64,000 nucleotides of DNA, from assembly GCA_964484795.1 (NCBI GenBank), contig CAZAFN010000001.1, positions 35,805 to 99,804 of the forward strand. The letters run 5' to 3'. The position numbers and the translations under genes are program-made. This stretch comes from CAZAFN01 sp964484795 (lineage in GTDB: Bacteria; Pseudomonadota; Alphaproteobacteria; Methylaequorales; Methylaequoraceae). Of the stretch, positions 57,182 through 64,000 are shown piece by piece; position 1 is the stretch's first letter; every line of letters starts with the position of its first letter. Under the pieces are notes generated by a model. The model was not told the DNA's origin, made no database searches, and saw only the letters and a program-made list of their open reading frames with translations.

Positions 57182-58219
57182 GTGAAAAAAAACTTAAAAA
57201 AAAGGGGGGAAAATTATTCCAAAACAGTGTCATTTGAGGATAACTTGATTTTGCCAGTAATTTACGGTGAACATAACAAAAATCTTAAAATTCTAGAGAA
57301 TGAATTAAATGTAACTATCAACTCAAGAGGGAATTTTTTGAAAATTTCAGGAGATGAGTTTAGTGTAAATTTAACGCACATAACACTGGACAAACTTTAT
57401 CATCAAGCGATAAAAGATGATGTTTTGGATGTTGGTGAAATAATGGGTACAGTAAATATATTAAAAAATACAAATATTAATAAAAAATATAATGGGGAGA
57501 TTGATATTTCTGAGACGTTCTCTTTTTCGGCTGGAAAGAAACTGATTAAACCTAGGTCAAAAAAACAGGTTGAATACTTAAATTTAGTAAAAAAAAAACA
57601 AATGATTTTTTGTACGGGACCTGCTGGAACTGGTAAAACTTACTTGGCAGTTGCATTTGCTGTGTCAATGTTGAAATCTGGCCAGATTGACAAAATCATT
57701 CTTACCAGACCTGCCGTGGAGGCAGGAGAAAGACTGGGTTTTTTGCCTGGGGATCTGAAGGAAAAAATTGATCCATATTTACGACCAATATATGATGCAT
57801 TGAATGATATGCTTTCCTTTTCTGAAGTGTTAAAGAAAATAGAATCTGGCAATATAGAAGTCGCACCACTTGCTTTTATGCGAGGTAGAACCTTATCAAA
57901 TTCGTTTATAATTTTAGATGAATCTCAGAATACTACACCGATACAAATGAAAATGTTTTTGACAAGACTAGGCGAAAATTCCAAAATGATCATCAATGGA
58001 GATTTGTCACAAGTTGATTTGCCTTCTGGAACTAAATCTGGTCTCAGAGAATCAATGAGTATTTTAGATGGAATAAAGGAGATAGGTTTTATTAAGTTTG
58101 TAGATAAAGATGTAGTAAGGAACCCTTTGGTTTCAAAAATTGTTTCACATTACGAAGCATTTGAAAAGATTCAAGGCATTGGAAAAAAATATTTTTCAAA
58201 AATGAACAAGAAAAAATGA
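57182..58219 (+). CDS. PhoH-like ATPase (YbeZ type)
   Basis: A 345-residue protein starting at GTG. A KH-like N-terminal region (about 30-90) precedes the P-loop domain with FCTGPAGTGKTYLAVAFAV (about 142-160), LTRPAVEAGERLGFLPGDLKEKIDPYLRPIYDAL and NGDLSQVDLPSGTKSGL. It is thought to work with YbeY in ribosome and rRNA quality control; the Pho label is historical and no Pho box is visible here. It overlaps ybeY as ATGA. Confidence 0.95.
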   Translation: MKKNLKKRGENYSKTVSFEDNLILPVIYGEHNKNLKILENELNVTINSRGNFLKISGDEFSVNLTHITLDKLYHQAIKDDVLDVGEIMGTVNILKNTNINKKYNGEIDISETFSFSAGKKLIKPRSKKQVEYLNLVKKKQMIFCTGPAGTGKTYLAVAFAVSMLKSGQIDKIILTRPAVEAGERLGFLPGDLKEKIDPYLRPIYDALNDMLSFSEVLKKIESGNIEVAPLAFMRGRTLSNSFIILDESQNTTPIQMKMFLTRLGENSKMIINGDLSQVDLPSGTKSGLRESMSILDGIKEIGFIKFVDKDVVRNPLVSKIVSHYEAFEKIQGIGKKYFSKMNKKK

Positions 58220-58683
58220 TAGAGTTTTTTTTTGAGAAGAATTTAGGTTTTAAAAAGGAAAAAATAAAAAAAACAATTGAAGAAGCAACAAACCTAGTTA
58301 TAGATGAGCTAAATTTTGTTAAAAAAAAAGAATTTTATATTTCCATTTTGCTAACTAATGATAGAAGAATAAAACAGATTAATTTAAAATATAGAAAAAT
58401 GAACAAATCAACTAACGTTTTGTCATTTCCACAAAATGTTGTTCGACAATTTAAACCGTCCAAGTCCTTTTTGATTCTTGGTGATATAGTGATTTCTTTA
58501 GAAAAAATTAAAATGGAGTCCATAATGCAAGGCAAAGAATTTTCACACCATCTTGCACATATGGTTGTTCATAGTATTTTACACCTTTGTGGATACAAAC
58601 ATGAGAATGATAAAGAAGCCAAAATAATGGAAAAAAAAGAAACAAATTTGTTGTCTAAACTATTTATTCCACCACCTTATTAA
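58216..58683 (+). CDS. ybeY: Endoribonuclease YbeY
   Basis: A 155-residue metal-dependent endoribonuclease for 16S rRNA 3' processing and ribosome quality control. The zinc motif is HLAHMVVHSILHLCGYKHEND (three histidines, H-x3-H-x5-H), preceded by LTNDRRIKQINLKYRKMNKSTNVLSFP and LGDIVISLE. It sits between phoH and corC in the order conserved across proteobacteria. Confidence 0.96.
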   Translation: MIEFFFEKNLGFKKEKIKKTIEEATNLVIDELNFVKKKEFYISILLTNDRRIKQINLKYRKMNKSTNVLSFPQNVVRQFKPSKSFLILGDIVISLEKIKMESIMQGKEFSHHLAHMVVHSILHLCGYKHENDKEAKIMEKKETNLLSKLFIPPPY

Positions 58684-58692
58684 GTTTTTTGA

Positions 58693-59541
58693 ATGTTTAA
58701 AAATCTTTTTTTCAAATTTAAATCAATTCTTAGGTCTAAAAATAATGGGAACATAAAAGAAGTCCTTGAGGACTTAATTGTTGATAATGGGAAAAATGAA
58801 CAAAAATTTGATGATGGAACTAAAAATATTTTTAAAAATGTTATTAATATAAGTGATAAGTGCATTGAAGATGTAATGATTCCTAGAGCTGACATCGATG
58901 CTGTTTCAACGGAAATAACCTTTAGTGAATTAATATCGTATATTGATAAAACAAAACATTCAAGAATGCCTGTTTATGAGAATAATCTAGACAAAGTTGT
59001 AGGGATGATACACATACGAGATTTATTTAAAAAAATGAGTGAAAATGTAAAAGTTACTAAAAAAGGAAAAGTTACAAAAAAAATCATGAGGAACATTTTA
59101 TTTTCATCCCCATCAATGAAAATTTTAGACCTTTTACTCAAAATGAGGTCAGAGCAAATTCATATGTCAATTGTCGTTGATGAATTTGGAGGTACGAATG
59201 GTTTGGTAACAATAGAGGATTTAGTTGAGGAAATAGTTGGAGAAATCAAAGATGAACATGATTTTGAAGAAATGGAAGAAGTAAAGAAAGTTTCAAAAAA
59301 AACCTTTGAAGTGTCAGCTAGAGTCACAATTGAAGATTTTGAAAGAAAAATAGGAATTTCTTTTAAGGATGATCAAGGGGATGAAATAGATGAGATAGAT
59401 ACTTTAGGTGGATTGGTCTTTTATCTTTTAGGAAGAATTCCCGAACGCGGTGAAGTGATAAATTACAAAAGTGGTCTGGAGTTCACTATTCTTGATGCTG
59501 ATACAAGGAAAATAAAAAGAATTCTTGTAACTGTTAAGTAA
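58693..59541 (+). CDS. corC: CorC/HlyC-family CBS-domain protein
   Basis: A 282-residue soluble protein. Residues ~58-185 hold two CBS motifs (DVMIPRADIDAVS, HSRMPVYENNLDKVVGMIHIRDL; MRSEQIHMSIVVDEFGGTNGLVTIEDLVEEIVGEI). The C-terminal ~80 residues form the CorC_HlyC domain (FEVSARVTIEDFERKIGI, TLGGLVFYLLGRIPERGE). It is linked to magnesium/cobalt efflux and membrane stress resistance. Its stop shares an A with the lnt start. Confidence 0.93.
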   Translation: MFKNLFFKFKSILRSKNNGNIKEVLEDLIVDNGKNEQKFDDGTKNIFKNVINISDKCIEDVMIPRADIDAVSTEITFSELISYIDKTKHSRMPVYENNLDKVVGMIHIRDLFKKMSENVKVTKKGKVTKKIMRNILFSSPSMKILDLLLKMRSEQIHMSIVVDEFGGTNGLVTIEDLVEEIVGEIKDEHDFEEMEEVKKVSKKTFEVSARVTIEDFERKIGISFKDDQGDEIDEIDTLGGLVFYLLGRIPERGEVINYKSGLEFTILDADTRKIKRILVTVK

Positions 59542-61085
59542 TGAAAAAAAGGAGATTTTTTTTTCTTTTTTTTAATGGCTTGTTAAATGGAATTTCCATT
59601 TCAATTTTGATTTTATTCCCAGTGATAATTTTTACTTATTTTAACTTTATAAAAATTCTAATAAATGAAAACTCACTGAAAAGAAACTTTTTCAACGGAT
59701 GGGTTTTTGGAAGTGGTTTTTTCTTGGGATCAATGTATTGGATTGTCTCACCATTTCTTGTATATGAAAAACATTACATTTTTGCACCTTTTATTTTAAT
59801 TTTATTTCCTCTTCTAATGGGGTTGTTTTTCTGTGTTCCCGCAATATGCACTTCCATTTTAAATAAAAAAATCAATCTAAAGAGTAATAGTTTTCTATAT
59901 TTAAAATCTTTTGTTTTAAGCCTTTTCTTCTTCTTTTCTGAGATTTTGAGATCAAAACTTTTTGGTGGTTTGCCTCTAAACTTGACAGCTCACATATTGG
60001 CGTTTAATAGCTCATTAATTCAGTTTGGAAAAATTTTTGGAGTTTTTGGCGTTAGTTTTTTAACTCTAAACTGGTTTATAATACTAGCCAACTCAATTTT
60101 AAAAAAACAAAAAAAAACTTTCTTCGCAATTATTTTTTTTGTGCCAGCATCTTTAATTATTTTTGATAAATTTTCAAATCATATTTTGCAAAAAAATGAT
60201 CATAATAAACTTAAGGTGAGAGTTGTTCAACCTAATATTCCTCAGGAGAAAAAATGGGATAGATTGTATATGCAAGAACATATAGACAAATTAATTTATT
60301 TGACAAACAAAAATAATGTTGATGAAGAAAAAAAATTAATTGTTTGGCCAGAGGTGGCAGTCACTTTTTATCTAAATAAAGAATATGAACTACAAAAATA
60401 TATACAAGATAGAATCCCAGAGAATTTTACCTTGGTAACGGGTGCTTTACGAAGAGATTTTTCAAAGGGCAGAGCAGCTTTATATAATTCTTTGTACCTT
60501 ATTCAAGGTGAAAAAGTTTTTATTTATGATAAAAAAAGATTAGTTCCATTCGGGGAGTTTATTCCACTAAGGAATTTTTTTGATTTAGTTAAGTTAACCC
60601 CTGGCTCAACCGATTATAGTTCTGGGAAGGGGAATAACAAAATGTTAGTAGAAATCGGAAATCAAAGAATTGATTTTGAACCATCAATTTGTTACGAAGC
60701 GATTTTTCAGACATTTAGTTATGACGAGGTGAATTTGTTGATAAATATTACTAATGATGCCTGGTTTGGAAATTTCTCAGGTCCGAAACAACATTTAGCA
60801 GCATCCATATTTAGATCAGTAGAAAAAGGAATCCCTTTGTTAAGATCAGCAAACTCGGGTATTTCAGTAATCACTAACGAAAGAGGAAAAATTTTGGAAA
60901 CGATAGATTTAAATGAATCAGGTTTTATAGATCTTGAAATTACGTTAGGCAAAAACCTTACACCATTTATGAGGTTTGGAAATTTAATGGTTTTAATTCT
61001 GATTTTCTCAATCATGATGGCATCTTTATTAATGGATGGTATCATTTTTAATTTTAAAAAAAGATTGAAAACAACTAGGATTTAA
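59541..61085 (+). CDS. lnt: Apolipoprotein N-acyltransferase
   Basis: A 514-residue membrane enzyme adding the third acyl chain to lipoproteins. Around six N-terminal helices (to about 210) are followed by a nitrilase domain. Its catalytic triad is visible as Glu in IVWPEVAV (about 270), Lys in KKRLVPFGE (about 332) and Cys in PSICYEAIF (about 384). VRVVQPNIPQEKKW and NITNDAWFG are also conserved. With lolA and the many lipoproteins here, it implies complete triacylated lipoprotein maturation. Confidence 0.95.
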   Translation: MKKRRFFFLFFNGLLNGISISILILFPVIIFTYFNFIKILINENSLKRNFFNGWVFGSGFFLGSMYWIVSPFLVYEKHYIFAPFILILFPLLMGLFFCVPAICTSILNKKINLKSNSFLYLKSFVLSLFFFFSEILRSKLFGGLPLNLTAHILAFNSSLIQFGKIFGVFGVSFLTLNWFIILANSILKKQKKTFFAIIFFVPASLIIFDKFSNHILQKNDHNKLKVRVVQPNIPQEKKWDRLYMQEHIDKLIYLTNKNNVDEEKKLIVWPEVAVTFYLNKEYELQKYIQDRIPENFTLVTGALRRDFSKGRAALYNSLYLIQGEKVFIYDKKRLVPFGEFIPLRNFFDLVKLTPGSTDYSSGKGNNKMLVEIGNQRIDFEPSICYEAIFQTFSYDEVNLLINITNDAWFGNFSGPKQHLAASIFRSVEKGIPLLRSANSGISVITNERGKILETIDLNESGFIDLEITLGKNLTPFMRFGNLMVLILIFSIMMASLLMDGIIFNFKKRLKTTRI

Positions 61086-61102
61086 AATATTAGTTTTGAC
61101 TT

Positions 61103-62293
61103 ATGATTAGTAATAAAGATAGTTTTGTATTTACTAGTGAGTCGGTATCAGAAGGTCATCCAGATAAAGTATGTGATCAAATTTCAGATGTTATCTTAGA
61201 CTTGTATATGAAGGCTGACAAAAACTCTAGAGTAGCTTGTGAAACATTAGCAACAACGAATAGAGTTATTCTTTCTGGTGAGGTTAATTTAAAAACTAAT
61301 AATCATCTAGTAAACAAAGAAATTATAGATAAAGCTATAAGAGAGAAAATTAGGCAGATTGGGTATGAACAAGATGGTTTTCACTGGAAAAACCTTATCA
61401 TAGATAATTACCTGCATCAGCAATCACCAGATATTTCTCAGGGCGTTGATAAAGCCGCTGACGCTGATGACACTGATCAAGGGGCAGGAGATCAAGGGTT
61501 GATGTTCGGATATGCTTGTACGGAAACACCAAATTTTATGCCCGCTCCAATACATTATTCGCACAAGATTCTTAAAGAACTGTCTAGATATAGGCATCAA
61601 AATGATTCTTTCTTTGGTCCAGATTCTAAAAGTCAAGTGAGTATGTCCTATGAGAATGATGAGCCGAAGAATATAACTTCTGTTGTTGTTTCAACTCAAC
61701 ATTTAGAAAGTGCTAGCAATAAAGAAATAAGAAAAAAAGTGTTAGAAATAGTCGAACAAGCATTACCAATAAAGATTCTACCTTCAGAAAAAGAAATTCT
61801 TATAAACCCTACTGGCAGATTTGTTGTTGGCGGACCTGATGGAGATACTGGTTTGACAGGGAGAAAAATAATTGTTGATACATATGGTGGTTCAGCTCCA
61901 CACGGTGGTGGGGCTTTTTCAGGAAAAGACTATACTAAAGTTGATAGGTCAGCGGCATATATGGCTAGATTCTTAGCCAAAAATGTCGTAGCAAGTAAAA
62001 TTGCTAAAAAATGCCTAATTCAAATTTCCTATGCCATTGGTGTTGCGAAGCCTGTTTCTATTTATTTAAAAACAGATCATCAATCAAATGTTAATACTAA
62101 AAAGTTAATTGAGATAATCAACTCTAATGTTGACTTATCTCCATCTGGAATTAAAAAGTTCTTACAATTAGACAGGCCTATTTACGAAGAAACAGCAACT
62201 TATGGGCACTTTGGGAAAGAACCATGTAATAAAACTGGTTCTTTTTCATGGGAAAGATTAGATCTAGTTGATTGTATTATTAAAAATTACTAA
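61103..62293 (+). CDS. metK: S-adenosylmethionine synthetase
   Basis: A 396-residue MetK. The hallmarks are FTSESVSEGHPDKVCDQISD, GAGDQGLMFGYA, the phosphate-binding GGGAFSGKD loop and GPDGDTGLTGRKIIVDTYGG. The spacer from lnt is 17 bases, too short for a SAM riboswitch, and none is seen. Position between lnt and trmB is the alphaproteobacterial norm. Confidence 0.98.
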   Translation: MISNKDSFVFTSESVSEGHPDKVCDQISDVILDLYMKADKNSRVACETLATTNRVILSGEVNLKTNNHLVNKEIIDKAIREKIRQIGYEQDGFHWKNLIIDNYLHQQSPDISQGVDKAADADDTDQGAGDQGLMFGYACTETPNFMPAPIHYSHKILKELSRYRHQNDSFFGPDSKSQVSMSYENDEPKNITSVVVSTQHLESASNKEIRKKVLEIVEQALPIKILPSEKEILINPTGRFVVGGPDGDTGLTGRKIIVDTYGGSAPHGGGAFSGKDYTKVDRSAAYMARFLAKNVVASKIAKKCLIQISYAIGVAKPVSIYLKTDHQSNVNTKKLIEIINSNVDLSPSGIKKFLQLDRPIYEETATYGHFGKEPCNKTGSFSWERLDLVDCIIKNY

Positions 62294-62964
62294 TGCAATC
62301 TTTCTATGGAAGAAAACTATCAAGGAAGATAGAAAGATCAGAAATAAGATCACTGGAAAATTTTCAATTTTTTTTGAAAGATGAAAATGCCAAGAAATTA
62401 ATTGAGAGTCTCAATAGAAAATTTGAGGAAATTAATTTGGAAATTGGTTTTGGTTCTGGAGAGAATACAGCCCATCAGGCATTAAAAAACAGCAATGAAC
62501 TTTTTCTTGCATGTGACCCTTTTCTAAATGGTTTGATAAAACTTAAAAAAAAGATTGAAAATAAAGAAATTAATAATTTATATATGACTAATCTTGATTT
62601 TGCTAAATTTTACAAATTTATTGGAAGGATTTCTTTTAAGAAAGTATTTATACTTTTTCCTGATCCTTGGCCTAAAAAAAAGCATAAGAAAAGAAGATTG
62701 ATAAATGAAGAATTTGTAAATTTATTATCAAAGATTTCAGCCATAGGTTCCAAAATTATAGTTGCAACTGATGACGAAGATTACGTAAATCAAATCTTAT
62801 ACAGTTTTTATTTAAACAAGGAGTTTAGATTATCTTATAGGATTAGAGAAAACGAATTGTTAAAAAATTTTGATATATGTTCGACAAAGTACTTTCTTAG
62901 AGCAAAAAAAATAAGTAAAATGGCGTATTTTTTACTTTTTGAAAGACAATTTTTAGTCAAATAA
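62293..62964 (+). CDS. trmB: tRNA (guanine-N7-)-methyltransferase
   Basis: A 223-residue class I methyltransferase modifying G46. The N-terminal YGRKLSRKIERSEIRSLENF motif, the SAM loop EIGFGSGENTAHQA, and the signature LFPDPWPKKKHKKRRLINEEFVNLL are clear. Its ATG shares one base with the metK stop. No rimP gene follows, unlike most alphaproteobacteria. Confidence 0.95.
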   Translation: MQSFYGRKLSRKIERSEIRSLENFQFFLKDENAKKLIESLNRKFEEINLEIGFGSGENTAHQALKNSNELFLACDPFLNGLIKLKKKIENKEINNLYMTNLDFAKFYKFIGRISFKKVFILFPDPWPKKKHKKRRLINEEFVNLLSKISAIGSKIIVATDDEDYVNQILYSFYLNKEFRLSYRIRENELLKNFDICSTKYFLRAKKISKMAYFLLFERQFLVK

Positions 62965-63084
62965 GAAAAAATTTTTTAAATTTATTTAAGTTTTTCAAAA
63001 GTATTGGTATGACTTAATCATAACTTTAGAATTTAGGTTTAAATTTAAGTATTATTTTAAACTTAATAAGAAGGTGAATGAAAA

Positions 63085-64000
63085 TTGGAGAATAATGAGA
63101 TTAGAGATAATCAATCCCTGGATCTAGTCGATGTTGCAAAGAATATTGCTAAAGAGAAGGGAATTAGCGCCGCAGAAGTATTGGAGGCAATGGAGGTGGC
63201 CATTGCTAAGGCGGGTAGAACTAAGTATGGGTTTGAACTAGATATTAGAGCCCATATAGATAAGGAAACTGGTCGTATAGGTTTATTTAGATATCAAGAG
63301 GTTGTTGAAGATTTAGAAAAACTTCCTATAGAAGAAAGGACAAATAAAATAAATCTTACCCAACTGCCTAAAAAAAACAGTTTAAAAATTGGAGAATTTT
63401 TAATTGAAGAACTTCCTCCTTTAGATTTTGGTAGGATAGCTGTTCAAACTGCTAAGCAGGTAATATTCCAAAAAGTTAAAGAAGCTGAAAGAGTTATGCA
63501 ATTCAATGAATTTAAAGATAAAACTGGTGAGATTGTTAATGGAATTGTAAAAAGGGTAGAATACGGAAACCTCGTGGTTGATCTTGGCAAGGGAGAAGCT
63601 ATTCTCAGAAGAGAAGAACTTTTAAACAGAGAGGTTTTTAGAAGGTCGGATAGGATTAGAGCATTTATAGCTGATGTGAAATTTGATCTTAAAGGGCCTC
63701 AGATTTTTTTGTCAAGGGCTCATAATAATTTTCTAGTGAAACTATTTTTTCAAGAAGTTCCGGAAATTTACGATGGTATAATCGAGGTTAAATCTGTAGC
63801 GCGTGATCCTGGAAGTAGAGCAAAGATTGCTGTATATACAAAAGAAAAAAGTATTGATCCAGTTGGAGCGTGTGTTGGGATGCGAGGAAGTAGAGTGCAA
63901 GCAGTTGTAAATGAACTTCAAGGAGAAAAAATAGATATAGTTCATTGGTCAGAAGATGTTGCAACATTTGTTGTCAATGCCCTTGGACCAGCTGAAGTTG
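63085..64000 (+). CDS. nusA: Transcription termination/antitermination protein NusA (3' end outside window)
   Basis: An open frame of 305 residues running off the window end. It starts at TTG 63085, the first possible start after an in-frame TGA at 63079-63081, with AAGGTG eight bases upstream. The N-terminal domain shows VAKNIAKEKGISAAEVLEAMEVAIAKAGRTKYG and FGRIAVQTAKQVIFQKVKEAERV. The S1 domain is GEIVNGIVKRVEYGNLVVDLGKGEAILRREELL. KH1 begins at AVYTKEKSIDPVGACVGMRGSRVQAVVNELQGEKID. The 120-base spacer upstream holds no other gene. Confidence 0.95.
   Translation, partial: MENNEIRDNQSLDLVDVAKNIAKEKGISAAEVLEAMEVAIAKAGRTKYGFELDIRAHIDKETGRIGLFRYQEVVEDLEKLPIEERTNKINLTQLPKKNSLKIGEFLIEELPPLDFGRIAVQTAKQVIFQKVKEAERVMQFNEFKDKTGEIVNGIVKRVEYGNLVVDLGKGEAILRREELLNREVFRRSDRIRAFIADVKFDLKGPQIFLSRAHNNFLVKLFFQEVPEIYDGIIEVKSVARDPGSRAKIAVYTKEKSIDPVGACVGMRGSRVQAVVNELQGEKIDIVHWSEDVATFVVNALGPAEV

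Noticed and set aside
61086..61102. SAM riboswitch upstream of metK
   Set aside because: Only 17 bases separate lnt and metK, too short for any known SAM-binding leader.
1..64000. CRISPR arrays, insertion sequences, integrases, prophage or toxin-antitoxin genes
   Set aside because: No regularly spaced repeats, transposase or integrase motifs, or foreign-looking gene clusters were seen; nearly every gene belongs to a conserved core family.

Overview
The window is a gene-dense, strongly AT-rich bacterial chromosome segment with short spacers and many overlapping genes (ATGA or TAATG junctions). Gene content and order point to a streamlined, probably marine, Alphaproteobacterium. The main signs are hemE-hemH-hemJ-rho next to maf-aroE-coaE, rdgB-rph facing hrcA-grpE, mutS-glnD-murJ-trpS, fur followed by two acyltransferases, and miaB-phoH-ybeY-corC-lnt-metK-trmB-nusA. 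A SAR11/HIMB59-like lineage fits but is inferred from gene order and base composition only. A run of ten Ns (19965-19974) shows this is a draft assembly. No mobile element, prophage, CRISPR array, rRNA or tRNA was seen.

Layout. 1-1128: end of a histidine cluster (hisF partial, hisE) and a HIT hydrolase. 1131-5679 (minus): xth, rho and the late haem genes hemJ, hemH, hemE. 5680-5956: AT-rich divergent spacer between hemE and maf, the place where several alphaproteobacteria carry oriC; a perfect DnaA box lies just inside maf. 5957-7978: maf, aroE (frameshifted at a 13-A tract), coaE. 7996-12034 (minus): leuS (interrupted by an in-frame TAA), lptE, holA. 12044-18231: a thiamine-phosphate-synthase-like gene, yggS, an L,D-transpeptidase, an atypical response regulator, lolA, an LpoA-like lipoprotein, rdgB, rph. 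18280-25624: heat-shock block hrcA-grpE, gap, a 6S RNA cut by the gap, alkB, dnaK, dnaJ, dapB and a small lipoprotein. 25679-29145: DUF2244 protein, PfkB kinase, GT2-GT9 fusion.

29198-39138 is a phosphate-starvation locus. It has pstS-pstC-pstA-pstB-phoU-phoB behind a three-unit Pho box, phoR, a phosphate-type porin behind its own Pho box, dgkA, and a divergent formaldehyde-activating-enzyme (Fae) homologue facing pstS. 39178-47900 holds mutS, glnD, murJ, trpS and a TauE/SafE permease. 47890-53522 covers a TIGR02186-type membrane protein, a universal stress protein, an NfuA-like protein, three cell-wall hydrolase-type genes, tsaB, rimI and a TusA-like protein. 53652-64000 is fur, olsB/olsA-like acyltransferases, miaB, phoH, ybeY, corC, lnt, metK, trmB and the start of nusA.

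The observations most worth checking are: the in-frame stop in leuS just before its KMSKS motif; the aroE homopolymer frameshift; the oriC candidate; a 23-bp element found twice, each time 8-10 nt after a stop codon and in the same orientation to that gene; a structured dnaK-dnaJ spacer; and the Fae-like gene, which lacks the usual histidine and sits beside the Pho-controlled pst operon.
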